DNA from: Thermoanaerobaculia bacterium
Lineage (GTDB): Bacteria; Acidobacteriota; Thermoanaerobaculia; Multivoradales; UBA5704
Direction: 5' to 3'
Assembly (NCBI GenBank): GCA_025937035.1
Contig: JAICSG010000083.1
Coordinates: 1 to 10,245, forward strand
DNA: 10,245 nucleotides
Position numbers and translations under genes: made by a program. Below the pieces are notes generated by a model. It did not search any database and had not been told where the DNA came from. It was given only the letters and a program-made list of their open reading frames with translations. This document shows positions 1-6,392 of the stretch, in pieces (within the stretch, counting starts at the first letter, position 1; every line of letters begins with the position of its first letter).

Positions 1-231
1 GGGTGATGAGGGCCCCCCCGCTAGCTTTTCCCGGTAGCAATATGCTAAAAACTCCGTGAACTTCCGACGTCGAAGGCCAGGCACGGCGAGGCCGGAGGGG
101 GATCCCTTCTGGTTCGGCGCGTGCTGAAGCGCGGGAGCCGTCCACTTGGCGGAGGGCCGTTCGCATCCGTTGGACCCTGCGCGCCTGGGCTTCATCGCCG
201 GTCATCAGCCCGTATCCGGGAGTGGAGCACC

Positions 232-588
232 GTGGAGCAAGAGCTACCGATCATCCAGATTCGCAACTGCCTGCTGGTGAGCATCCAGACGGAGCTGCAC
301 GACCGGCTCGCCCTCGACCTCCAGGCGTCGCTGATGGACCGCGTGCGCAACGTCAACGCCCGCGGGGTCATCCTCGACGTCTCGGCGGTGGAGGTCATCG
401 ACAGCTACATCACCCGTATTCTCAACGACATCGGCAAGTCGGTGCGGTTCATGGGCGCCGAGTGCTTCATCGTCGGCATCCGGCCGGCGGTGGCGATGAC
501 GCTGATCGAGATGGGGGTCGAGCTCGACTCGGTCAACACCGCACTCAACCTCGATCTCGCGTTGGAGAGGCTCGAGCTGCTGCAATGA
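232..588 (+). CDS. rsbS: RsbS-type STAS scaffold protein of a stressosome
   Basis: Single STAS-domain protein of 118 residues, the usual RsbS length. Known role in the family: RsbS and RsbR form the stressosome core that holds the kinase RsbT; phosphorylation of a serine in RsbS by RsbT releases the kinase. The sequence follows Bacillus RsbS closely: NCLLVSIQTEL near residues 12-22, the phospho-site segment VIDSY with Ser58, then GIRPAVAMTLIEMG. I chose the GTG at 232 because GGAG lies four bases upstream and RsbS homology starts right after it. The same frame stays open back to a GTG at 121, but those 37 residues (Arg/Gly/Pro rich) look like untranslated leader. The stop overlaps the next start as ATGA, so RsbS and RsbT are probably translationally coupled. 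First gene of a six-gene operon. Family call is secure; the start is likely. Confidence 0.93.
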   Translation: MEQELPIIQIRNCLLVSIQTELHDRLALDLQASLMDRVRNVNARGVILDVSAVEVIDSYITRILNDIGKSVRFMGAECFIVGIRPAVAMTLIEMGVELDSVNTALNLDLALERLELLQ

Positions 589-1292
589 AGACGGTCGAGA
601 AAGAGATCGGGTCGATCCTCTCGGGGACGATCTCGTCGATCACCCAGCGGAGCATCTTCAACCGCCTGGGTGGGCTGGCGACGACCCCGATCCAGCAGCT
701 CACCGCGAGCGACCGCGCGACCATCATGCAGGAGCTGGAGAACTCGGTGCGCCTGTTCGCGCGCAGCAACAGCTCGCAGCTCATCGCCTCCTGCGCCAAG
801 GCCCTCTCCCCCGGCTCAGGAAACGGCCCGGGGAGCGCCACGGCTGGCGCTGGGGGCGGGAGCGCCGCGGCTCCGGTGCCGATGACGCCGAAGAAATTCT
901 CCATCGAGCAGGAGAAGGACATCGCCACGGCCCGCCTGGAGGCCTGGAGCGAGGCCGTGCGGATCGGCCTCTCCAAGTTCGCCTCGGTGAAGGTGGCGAC
1001 CGCCGTCTCGGAGCTGGCCCGCAACATCGTCTTCTACGCCGGCAAGGGCACCGTCGAGCTGCGCTCGGTCAAGGACGACCGGGGGGTCCTGGGGCTTCAG
1101 ATCATCGCGTCGGACCAGGGGCCGGGCATCCCGCCCGCCAAGCTCGAGGAGATCTGGGCCGGCACCTACAAATCGCAGCGCGGAATGGGGAAGGGTCTGG
1201 TCGCGGTCAAGAAGCTGGTGGACGACTTCCAGCTCGACACCCGCCCGGGGGTCGGCACCACCGTGACGTGCGTCTTCAAGGGGGAACGTTGA
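585..1292 (+). CDS. rsbT: RsbT-type serine/threonine kinase with extra N-terminal module
   Basis: HATPase_c (Bergerat-fold) switch kinase of 235 residues. Residues ~103-235 match RsbT over its full usual length of about 133: N-box SELARN at 142-147 (E143, N147) followed by YAGKG, G1 box DQGPG at 177-181, and glycine-rich lid GMGKG at 200-204 followed by VKKLVDDF. In the family RsbT phosphorylates RsbS and RsbR, then leaves to activate an output protein. The first ~75 residues are an unrecognised, probably helical module containing ITQRSIFNRLGG (19-30), joined by a Gly/Ser/Ala/Pro linker (~75-100). Bacillus RsbT has no such extension. The ATG overlaps the RsbS stop by 4 nt, and the gene's own stop overlaps the RsbX start. 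The extension is real coding sequence, because the ATGA junction fixes the start. It might bind an output partner or the stressosome; nothing in the sequence decides this. Confidence 0.93.
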   Translation: MKTVEKEIGSILSGTISSITQRSIFNRLGGLATTPIQQLTASDRATIMQELENSVRLFARSNSSQLIASCAKALSPGSGNGPGSATAGAGGGSAAAPVPMTPKKFSIEQEKDIATARLEAWSEAVRIGLSKFASVKVATAVSELARNIVFYAGKGTVELRSVKDDRGVLGLQIIASDQGPGIPPAKLEEIWAGTYKSQRGMGKGLVAVKKLVDDFQLDTRPGVGTTVTCVFKGER

Positions 1293-1861
1293 GAAGCGGT
1301 GGTTTCAGCCGTCCGTACAAGGGGCTGTCGATCTGTGGCGACAGCTTCGTGATCGAGGAGCTCGAGGGAGCGACCCTGGCGGCCGTCATCGACGGCCTGG
1401 GCCATGGGTATGAGTCGTCGGTGGCCGCCGGGCGCGCCGTCGAGGTGATCCGTGAGCACTCCGACCTCAGCGTCGGCCCGCTGCTGATGCGGATCCACCA
1501 GGAGCTGCGCCCGACCCGCGGCGCCGCGGTCGGCCTGATGAAGATCGACAAGGACGGCAAGGGCGAGTTCTGCGGCATCGGCAACATCGAGGTGCAGGCG
1601 CTCAACGGCGCCCCGCCCAGCGTCTTCTGCCTGGCGGGGATCGTCGGGCACAACCTGCGGACGTCCAAGGTGATGCCGGTGTCCATGAAGCCCGGCGACA
1701 TCTACTGTCTGATGAGCGACGGCGTCTCCACCCGGGGCAATCTCAAGGCCTGCCTGCCGGGCGAGCCGGAGACGGTCGCGCGGCGGATCGTCGAGCACTG
1801 GGGCAAGGACCACGACGACGCCACCGCCGTCATCCTGGCCTACGGCGACGTGCCGAGCTGA
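1289..1861 (+). CDS. rsbX: RsbX-type PP2C/SpoIIE-family phosphatase
   Basis: Manganese-dependent PP2C-type phosphatase of about 190 residues, matching RsbX length. Family role: dephosphorylates RsbS and RsbR after stress so that RsbT can be recaptured. Visible motifs: CGDSF with metal-ligand Asp18, DGLGHG at 35-40, TRGAAVGL at 76-83, a GNIEVQAL strand, SDGV with Asp144, and DDATA near 176-180. The start chosen is TTG at 1289, preceded by AAGGGGG four bases upstream and overlapping the RsbT stop as TTGA; the homology begins at once after it. A GTG at 1268 in the same frame lacks a ribosome site and would overlap rsbT by 25 nt. No regulatory N-terminal domain (response regulator, PAS or RsbU kinase-binding domain) is present, which favours RsbX over RsbU. 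Confidence 0.92.
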   Translation: MRSGGFSRPYKGLSICGDSFVIEELEGATLAAVIDGLGHGYESSVAAGRAVEVIREHSDLSVGPLLMRIHQELRPTRGAAVGLMKIDKDGKGEFCGIGNIEVQALNGAPPSVFCLAGIVGHNLRTSKVMPVSMKPGDIYCLMSDGVSTRGNLKACLPGEPETVARRIVEHWGKDHDDATAVILAYGDVPS

Positions 1862-1892
1862 AATGGCTTCTATTTGACTGGAGGGGAATTCA

Positions 1893-2339
1893 ATGGCTGT
1901 TGCACGCGACAAGAACGACCCGAAGAGCGATCCGGCGAACTGGATCTCCGGCAAGCACATCACCTATTTCGAGGAGCCGGACATCATCTACATGCGCTTC
2001 GGCGGCGCCGCCACCACGGAGGACTCCCTGGAGCTGCTCCGCCGGCAGATCGAGATGTCGGAAGGGAGGCATCTCCTCTTCTTCCTGATCGACGCCGAGG
2101 ACCTCGACAACATCGCTCCCGAGGGGCGCAAGGCGGTCGCGGAGACCCTGAAGGAGATCCCCCTGCGCGGCATGGCCGTGATCAAGGCGCCGCTCAAGGC
2201 CAAGGTGGTCACCAAGCTGGTGATCACCGCCATCAACCTGTTCCGCAAGGATTCGAATCTCAACCCGATCGCGTTCTTCGATACCGAGGAGGAAGGGCGG
2301 GCATGGATCGCCTCACGGCGCAAGATGTTCGCCACGTAA
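1893..2339 (+). CDS. SpoIIAA/SEC14-type STAS-like protein
   Basis: Cytosolic protein of 148 residues with the pattern of the STAS/SEC14 (SpoIIAA-like) family: an early strand IIYMRFGGAATTEDS (31-45), a central hydrophobic strand LLFFLIDAEDLDN (61-73), and the family ending IAFFDTEEEGRAWI (126-139), where an aromatic-Asp strand leads into an EE.A.WL-like helix. The residue after the central strand that carries the phospho-serine in SpoIIAA/RsbV is replaced here: the segment reads DLDNIAPEGRK, with no Ser or Thr. It may thus be a phosphorylation-insensitive partner or a diverged scaffold (inference). The start is clear: GGAGGGG at 1880-1886 lies six bases before ATG. The 31-nt gap after rsbX is the longest in the operon. 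Its place inside a stressosome operon suggests a role in the same partner switch, but its ligand or partner is unknown. Confidence 0.8.
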   Translation: MAVARDKNDPKSDPANWISGKHITYFEEPDIIYMRFGGAATTEDSLELLRRQIEMSEGRHLLFFLIDAEDLDNIAPEGRKAVAETLKEIPLRGMAVIKAPLKAKVVTKLVITAINLFRKDSNLNPIAFFDTEEEGRAWIASRRKMFAT

Positions 2340-2363
2340 ATTCGCATGGCGAGGAAGAAAAGC

Positions 2364-3071
2364 ATGTCTGAGAGTGAAGAGCCGCACGTCGTCGTTACAT
2401 CCGAGCGCCTGCAGTCGGTGATCGAGGCGCTCTCCTACGCGAGCGTGGACGAGTTCGATTCCTGCCTCGCCCTGCTGGAGCGTTCGGGCGAGCTTCGGGA
2501 CGAGTTCTCGGAGCTGGAGACCGCGTTCTCGATCTTCGTCCGCGAGCTCGGCGAGGCCAAGTCGGAGCTCAACCGCACGCTCGCCCAGCAGGAGGCGATC
2601 AACCGCGAGCTGGAGGCCAAGCTGGAGACGATCGAGGTGCAGCAGGCGGCCATCCGCGAGCTGTCCACCCCGATCATCGAGGTCTGGGCCGGGGTCCTCT
2701 GCCTCCCCGTGGTGGGCATCGTGGACAGCCAGCGCAGCGCCGAGATGACCGAGACCCTGCTGGAGACGATCGTCTCCAAGCAGGCCCGCATGGCGATCGT
2801 GGACATCACGGGCATCGACGTGATGGACACCAAGACCGCCGACCACTTCATCAAGATGGCCCGCGCGGTGCGCCTGCTCGGCGCCGAGTGCATCATCTCC
2901 GGGATCAACCCCGGCATCGCCCAGACCTTGACCCACATCGGGGTCGACCTCACGGGCATCCGGACCCTGCGCAGCCTGCGCGACGCCCTGCAGCTCTACC
3001 TGCGGGAGACCGAGCAGCTCGTGGTGCACCAGCACTCGCAGCTCGCCCGCAAGCTGACGACCGAGTCGTAA
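2364..3071 (+). CDS. rsbR: RsbR-type stressosome sensor/scaffold (HAMP-like + coiled coil + STAS)
   Basis: Protein of 235 residues with three parts. Residues ~13-66 resemble a cytosolic HAMP unit: an amphipathic helix, then the DEFSELETAFSIFVREL segment typical of a second HAMP helix. Residues ~64-100 form a Glu/Gln-rich coiled coil. Residues ~102-220 are a STAS domain opening with STPIIEVW, as in RsbR. Both threonines that RsbT phosphorylates in Bacillus RsbRA have counterparts: MDT (Thr156) and AQT (Thr188); VRLLGAECIISGINP lies between them. Family role: N-terminal domains project from the stressosome and sense the signal, while the STAS part packs with RsbS. The non-haem globin fold of Bacillus RsbRA is absent. 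ATG 2364 is preferred because GAGGAAG sits six bases upstream; ATG 2346 would add six residues and has no ribosome site. Unlike the classical rsbR-S-T order, this gene lies downstream of rsbX. Confidence 0.9.
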   Translation: MSESEEPHVVVTSERLQSVIEALSYASVDEFDSCLALLERSGELRDEFSELETAFSIFVRELGEAKSELNRTLAQQEAINRELEAKLETIEVQQAAIRELSTPIIEVWAGVLCLPVVGIVDSQRSAEMTETLLETIVSKQARMAIVDITGIDVMDTKTADHFIKMARAVRLLGAECIISGINPGIAQTLTHIGVDLTGIRTLRSLRDALQLYLRETEQLVVHQHSQLARKLTTES

Positions 3072-3074
3072 CGG

Positions 3075-3545
3075 GTGCCGGGCTCCTCCCCTGGATTGGA
3101 CGAGACGCGGGTCATGCCGTCCGAGACCCGCTCCTTCGCCATTCAGGGGCGCAGCGACGTGGTGGTGGCGGGCAGCCAGGGCCGGCGATTCGCGGTGCGC
3201 CACGGCTTCGACGTCCGGCGCGCTACGGAGCTCGCCATCGTGGTCTCGGAGCTGGCCTCCAACATCGTCAAGCACGGCGTCCGGGGGGAGATCCGCCTGC
3301 TCTGGAATTCCGAGACCGGCGAGATCGCCGTCGAGGCCCACGACGTCGGCCCCCCCATCCATGACATGCAGCTCGCGATGACCGACGGCTACGACGACCG
3401 CGGCCCGATCGATCCCGCCCTGATCCTCCGCCGCGGCGGCCTCGGCACCGGCCTCGGCGCCGTGGCCCGCCTGGCCGACCGCCTGGAGTACCGCGAAGAA
3501 GAGGGGGGAGGAAAGGTGCTGACGGCGTGGTTCGTGGCGCGCTAG
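3075..3545 (+). CDS. Second anti-sigma/RsbT-like ATP-binding switch kinase
   Basis: HATPase_c protein of 156 residues in the RsbT/RsbW kinase group. Visible motifs: N-box VSELASN at 57-63 (E59, N63) followed by IVKHG; G1 region HDVGPP at 89-94; lid GGLGTGLGAV at 121-130 followed by ARLADRLEY. The G1 box differs from the usual DxGxG: the second glycine is proline. Between G1 and the lid is a longer stretch rich in Asp, Arg and Gly (96-120). It lacks the N-terminal extension of the first kinase. The GTG at 3075 follows rsbR by 3 nt; ATG 3114 (143 residues) is an alternative, and neither has a clear ribosome site. It could phosphorylate RsbR/RsbS or the SEC14-type STAS protein, or be the output regulator of this module (inference). 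Its TAG stop overlaps the stop of the opposing thioesterase gene in a CTAG. Confidence 0.87.
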   Translation: MPGSSPGLDETRVMPSETRSFAIQGRSDVVVAGSQGRRFAVRHGFDVRRATELAIVVSELASNIVKHGVRGEIRLLWNSETGEIAVEAHDVGPPIHDMQLAMTDGYDDRGPIDPALILRRGGLGTGLGAVARLADRLEYREEEGGGKVLTAWFVAR

Positions 3546-4003
3546 GCCGGCGCGGCTTCGCCCCGGTACGCCCCCAGCGCCGCCACCATCTCCGGGGCCA
3601 GCGGGACCGGCTTCATGTCACTCCGCCGCACCGCCACCAGCACGGCGTACCCCTCGGCGGTCAGCTCGCGCTCGGGAGCGCTCTTGTAGACTTCGAACTG
3701 GAGCCGCAGGGAGGTAGTGCCGATCTTGGAGATCCACATCTCCAGGTCGAGCATGTCGTCGAGCCGGGCCGGCCGGCGGAACTCGAAGTGGAGCGCCGCC
3801 CGCGGCAACCAGAGATCGAATTCTTCGAACAGCCGGGAAAACGGGAGGCCCGCGGCCCGGAACAGCTCGGTCTCGGCGATCTCGAAGAGGCGGACGTACG
3901 AGCCGTAGAAGATGATCCCGGCCAAGTCGACGTCGCTCCAGCGGACGGCCTCGCGGATGCGGAAGCGGCCGGGAGGGGCGGGGGTATCGGGCGGCTCGGT
4001 CAC
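3542..4003 (-). CDS. YbgC/4HBT-type acyl-CoA thioesterase, hotdog fold
   Basis: Hotdog-fold protein of 153 residues in the 4-hydroxybenzoyl-CoA thioesterase/YbgC family, which hydrolyses acyl-CoA thioesters in the cytosol. The active-site signature SDVDLAGIIFYGSYVRLFE (23-41) aligns with the family pattern D.D..GivyY..Y.r..E; Asp26 is the expected catalytic aspartate. Downstream ALHFEFRRPARLDDMLDLE and the ISKIGTTSLRLQFEVY strand match the core sheet. The start is a GTG at 4003 without a good ribosome site; reading through further upstream gives only a Gly/Arg-rich stretch. It lies 35 nt after the preceding membrane-protein gene and is the last gene of the minus-strand run. The true substrate cannot be told from the sequence. 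Confidence 0.88.
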   Translation of the reverse strand: MTEPPDTPAPPGRFRIREAVRWSDVDLAGIIFYGSYVRLFEIAETELFRAAGLPFSRLFEEFDLWLPRAALHFEFRRPARLDDMLDLEMWISKIGTTSLRLQFEVYKSAPERELTAEGYAVLVAVRRSDMKPVPLAPEMVAALGAYRGEAAPA

Positions 4004-4038
4004 GGCGCGATCATATCCGAGCCGCCCCGCCAGCCCCC

Positions 4039-4401
4039 TCAGGCCGCCTGCGCCTGCAGGCCGCGGGCGCACAGCACGTCCAGCAGGGTGACCCCGAGGA
4101 CCATGCCCAGCGCGCCGATCACCCTTTTCTTTTCGTGGTGAGGGGGCTTGAGCGCCGCCGCCAGCAGGGAGATGTCGACCGCGTCGCCCGCCACGCGCCC
4201 CCACATGCCGACCGTCGGCTGCTCCTCCATCAGTACGCCGACGCCAGTCACCGCCTCGCGGGCCCCCATCGCGCGCAGGAGCGGGGTGTGCTCCTCGTCC
4301 AAGCCGATCTGGCGGGCCAGCCACTCCGGCGCCAACATCTCGGTGAGCCCGAGACCGATGCTGAACCAACCGAGCCCTTTCGCCAACTTCATCTGATCCA
4401 T
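4039..4401 (-). CDS. Small membrane protein of unassigned function
   Basis: Hydrophobic protein of 120 residues. Visible segments: LGWFSIGLGLTEMLAP (10-25), LLRAMGAREAVTGVGVLM (41-58), a GRVAGDAVDISLLAAAL helix (68-84), and a C-terminal membrane helix ~93-112. The pattern W.SiGLGl.E..AP / RA.GaRE..tG / W.RVaGD..Di.lL recalls the small membrane modules found alone or joined to cyclase/dehydrase (SRPBCC) proteins; this is from memory and not confirmed. Start is firm: GGGAAGGAG stands seven bases before ATG. It begins 92 nt after the DUF1304-type gene, with a terminator-like hairpin in that gap, so it may have separate expression. Confidence 0.78.
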   Translation of the reverse strand: MDQMKLAKGLGWFSIGLGLTEMLAPEWLARQIGLDEEHTPLLRAMGAREAVTGVGVLMEEQPTVGMWGRVAGDAVDISLLAAALKPPHHEKKRVIGALGMVLGVTLLDVLCARGLQAQAA

Positions 4402-4422
4402 ACGTCTGCTCCTTCCCGAAAA

Positions 4423-4437
4423 GCCCTCCGTCAGGGC
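4423..4437 (-). terminator. Small hairpin with T-run on the minus strand
   Basis: GCCCT and AGGGC form a 5-bp stem around a 5-nt loop. On the minus strand it is followed by TTTT (AAAA at 4419-4422 on the plus strand). It lies 57 nt past the DUF1304-type gene stop and just before the ribosome site of the next gene, so it could be a weak terminator or attenuator. The stem and T-run are short. Confidence 0.35.
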
Positions 4438-4493
4438 GTCGCGTTCGCTGGAAGACAGAGCAAGGCGTATGCCCACGGGCCGGGACCGCCGCC

Positions 4494-4850
4494 CTAGGCC
4501 AGCAGCACCAGCGCCAGCCCGACCGCCGCCGGAAGCGCCTGCACGAACAGGATCTTGCGGCTGGCGGTCGCCGCGCCGTAGAGGCCCGCGATCAGGACGC
4601 AGCTCAGAAAGAAAACCTTTACTCCGAATCCCTCGGCGCCGAGAATGAGCCCCCAGATCAACCCGGCCGCCAGAAAGCCGTTGTAGAGCCCCTGGTTGGC
4701 GGCCAGGACCTTGGAGGCCCGGGCCGCCTCCAAGGTCTGCCCGAAGGCCCGCAGGCCGGCCGGCTTGTCCCACAGGAACATCTCCAGCACCAGGAAGTAG
4801 AGGTGCAGCAGCGCGACCAGGGCGACGACGGCATTGGCGATCGTCGACAT
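4494..4850 (-). CDS. DUF1304-family membrane protein
   Basis: Integral membrane protein of 118 residues with four hydrophobic helices (~4-25, 55-70, 75-92, 100-117). Family hallmarks are clear: HLYFLVLEMFLWDKP near 16-30, AANQGLYNGFLAAGLIWG near 50-67, a CVLIAGLYGA segment, and RKILFVQALPA near the end. This is DUF1304; no biochemical function is known to me. The ATG lies 4 nt after the stop of the M20-family gene, so the two are probably translated from one mRNA. No ribosome site stands out beyond the GGGTGA of the upstream stop. Confidence 0.86.
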   Translation of the reverse strand: MSTIANAVVALVALLHLYFLVLEMFLWDKPAGLRAFGQTLEAARASKVLAANQGLYNGFLAAGLIWGLILGAEGFGVKVFFLSCVLIAGLYGAATASRKILFVQALPAAVGLALVLLA

Positions 4851-4854
4851 GGGA

Positions 4855-6381
4855 TCACCCGGCCAGCTCGTACAGATAATCGACGAACGAGCGCACCGCG
4901 CCGTCGAACCCCATCACCTTGGGATTGGACGACTCGATCACGTAGTACTCGTCCGGGGCGTGCGCGCCGCTGCCGTGGCCGAGGCCGAAGTGGCCCGCCG
5001 GGAGCTTGAGCGGCTGGCCCGTGAATACGTACCCCGGATAGGAGCCCGCGTTGCGCGGCCAGAGGATCGGATCGAGGTGCGCCCGGCGGTAGACCGCCAT
5101 CTGGGCCTGGATCAGTGGCGCGTCCGCCGGCGTGTCGGTGGGATCGTAGCCGCCGCTCGGATTGACCTCGATGTCGCCGAAGCCGCGCTTGGCGAGGTGC
5201 GCCCGGAGCGCCTTGACGGCGCCGTCGTAGGTCATGTCCGGCACCAGACGGAGGTCGAGCTTGGCCACCGCGCGGTGCGGCAGCACGGTCTTGCCGCCCG
5301 GGCCGGTGTAGCCCGCCACCAGCCCCTCGATGTTCACCGTGGGAGTGAACAGGAAGCGCTCCAGCGAGGCGCGCCAGGGGAGGTCGTGGGCCCAGCGGTC
5401 GGCGGAGAGCAGGCGCTTGGCGGTGGCCTCGTCGAGCCGCGAGGCCGCCGTGTCGAGCATCTGCTTCTGGGCCGCCGTGGGCGGGCGGATGCCGACCGCG
5501 AAGTTGTCGATCGCCGGGTCGCCGTCCGCGTTGACCAGCGTGGCGAGCGCCTGCACGAGGTGGAACGCCGGGCTGTCCAGCCGCGCCCGGTTGCTCGAAT
5601 GGACGTCCTTCTTGGGACCCCGGCCCCACTTCTCGCCGCTCGACACCAGCTCCAGCTCCACCACCCCCTTGGCGCCCAGCGACACGGTCACCGTGCCGTC
5701 CGGGTCCTGCGACGCGGCGGGCATGAAGACGCCCGTGCAGCGCTTGAGCGCGGCGATCACCTCGGGCCGCCGCACCACCTGCGGGAAGTGCGGCGAGCCG
5801 ATCTCCTCCTCCCCCTCGGCCACCAGGACCAGATTGACCGGGCACTTCCGGCCGGCGCCGTGGATGGCGTGCAGGGCGGCCAGGAACGCCGATTCCGGGC
5901 CCTTCTGGTTCACCGCGCCGCGGCCGACCACGACCTTGCCGAAGCCCGGCTTGTCGACCAGCGCCGCCTCGAACGGCGGCGAGGACCATTCGGAGGGATC
6001 GGCCTGCTTGACGTCGTACATGAAGTAGAGGCCGACGGTGCGCGGCGCGCCGGCGTCCAGCGTGGCGAAGACGCCGGGCTTGCCGTCCGTGGGGATGCGG
6101 TCGACCTGCTGGAACCCGGCCTCCTTGGCCAGGCGCATCATCAGCGCGCACCCCTCCTCCGGCGCCCGGTTCTCGGCGGCGATCGAGGGCAGGCGGATCC
6201 ATTCCTGGAGGCGCGCGACCCCCTCGTTGTGGCGCTTCACGATCTCGGCCTGGATGGCGTCCATGTCGCCCGCGCCGCGATTGTCGGAAGTATCGGCGGA
6301 GCGCAGGACCTGGGGGAACGCGAGAGTGGCCGCGGACGCGGCGGTGGCAGCTAGGAGCTCACGGCGGGAGATTGGGCTCAT
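4855..6381 (-). CDS. Tat-exported M20-family metallohydrolase homologue with altered metal ligands
   Basis: Protein of 508 residues in the M20/M25/M40 peptidase-deacylase superfamily. The N-terminus carries a Tat-type signal: SRRELLAA (5-12), then an Ala-rich hydrophobic stretch to ~24, suggesting folded export. Family landmarks: the region of the first zinc motif reads YFMYDVKQ (119-126), where M20 enzymes have a G-H-x-D-V-x-P pattern, so His is Met121 while Asp123 stays. The second reads GRGAVNQKG (153-161), with Asn158 for the bridging Asp. EGEEEIG (189-195) keeps the catalytic glutamates; HSS at 261-263 matches the lid-domain His; AHAPDEYY (473-480) keeps the last His ligand. The usual Asp about 27 residues after the glutamates seems absent (VFMPAAS at 218-224). 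It may be a noncanonical subfamily or a non-catalytic binder. It begins 11 nt after the VOC gene in the same operon. Family secure, activity uncertain. Confidence 0.88.
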   Translation of the reverse strand: MSPISRRELLAATAASAATLAFPQVLRSADTSDNRGAGDMDAIQAEIVKRHNEGVARLQEWIRLPSIAAENRAPEEGCALMMRLAKEAGFQQVDRIPTDGKPGVFATLDAGAPRTVGLYFMYDVKQADPSEWSSPPFEAALVDKPGFGKVVVGRGAVNQKGPESAFLAALHAIHGAGRKCPVNLVLVAEGEEEIGSPHFPQVVRRPEVIAALKRCTGVFMPAASQDPDGTVTVSLGAKGVVELELVSSGEKWGRGPKKDVHSSNRARLDSPAFHLVQALATLVNADGDPAIDNFAVGIRPPTAAQKQMLDTAASRLDEATAKRLLSADRWAHDLPWRASLERFLFTPTVNIEGLVAGYTGPGGKTVLPHRAVAKLDLRLVPDMTYDGAVKALRAHLAKRGFGDIEVNPSGGYDPTDTPADAPLIQAQMAVYRRAHLDPILWPRNAGSYPGYVFTGQPLKLPAGHFGLGHGSGAHAPDEYYVIESSNPKVMGFDGAVRSFVDYLYELAG

Positions 6382-6392
6382 GGCGCGGAAGT

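Noticed and set aside
18..46. Possible promoter with TATGCT (41-46) upstream of the stressosome operon
   Set aside because: A -10-like AT-rich patch exists in otherwise GC-rich DNA, but no convincing -35 box lies at the right distance, and the transcription start is unknown. Nothing else is identifiable in 1-231.
121..231. N-terminal extension of RsbS from GTG 121
   Set aside because: No ribosome site before it, no similarity to RsbS, and a good GGAG before GTG 232.
1268..1288. GTG 1268 as the rsbX start
   Set aside because: No ribosome site, and it gives a longer overlap with rsbT; TTG 1289 has AAGGGGG correctly placed and a 4-nt overlap.
2313..3362. A 349-codon minus-strand frame opposite rsbR and the second kinase
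   Set aside because: Low-complexity Leu/Asp/Gly/His composition with no recognisable domain; the plus-strand genes there have strong motifs.
4834..6354. A 506-codon open frame on the plus strand, antisense to the M20-family gene
   Set aside because: Its product is Arg/Gly/Ala/His rich with no motifs, and it mirrors a gene with clear family blocks on the other strand. Long antisense frames are expected in GC-rich DNA.
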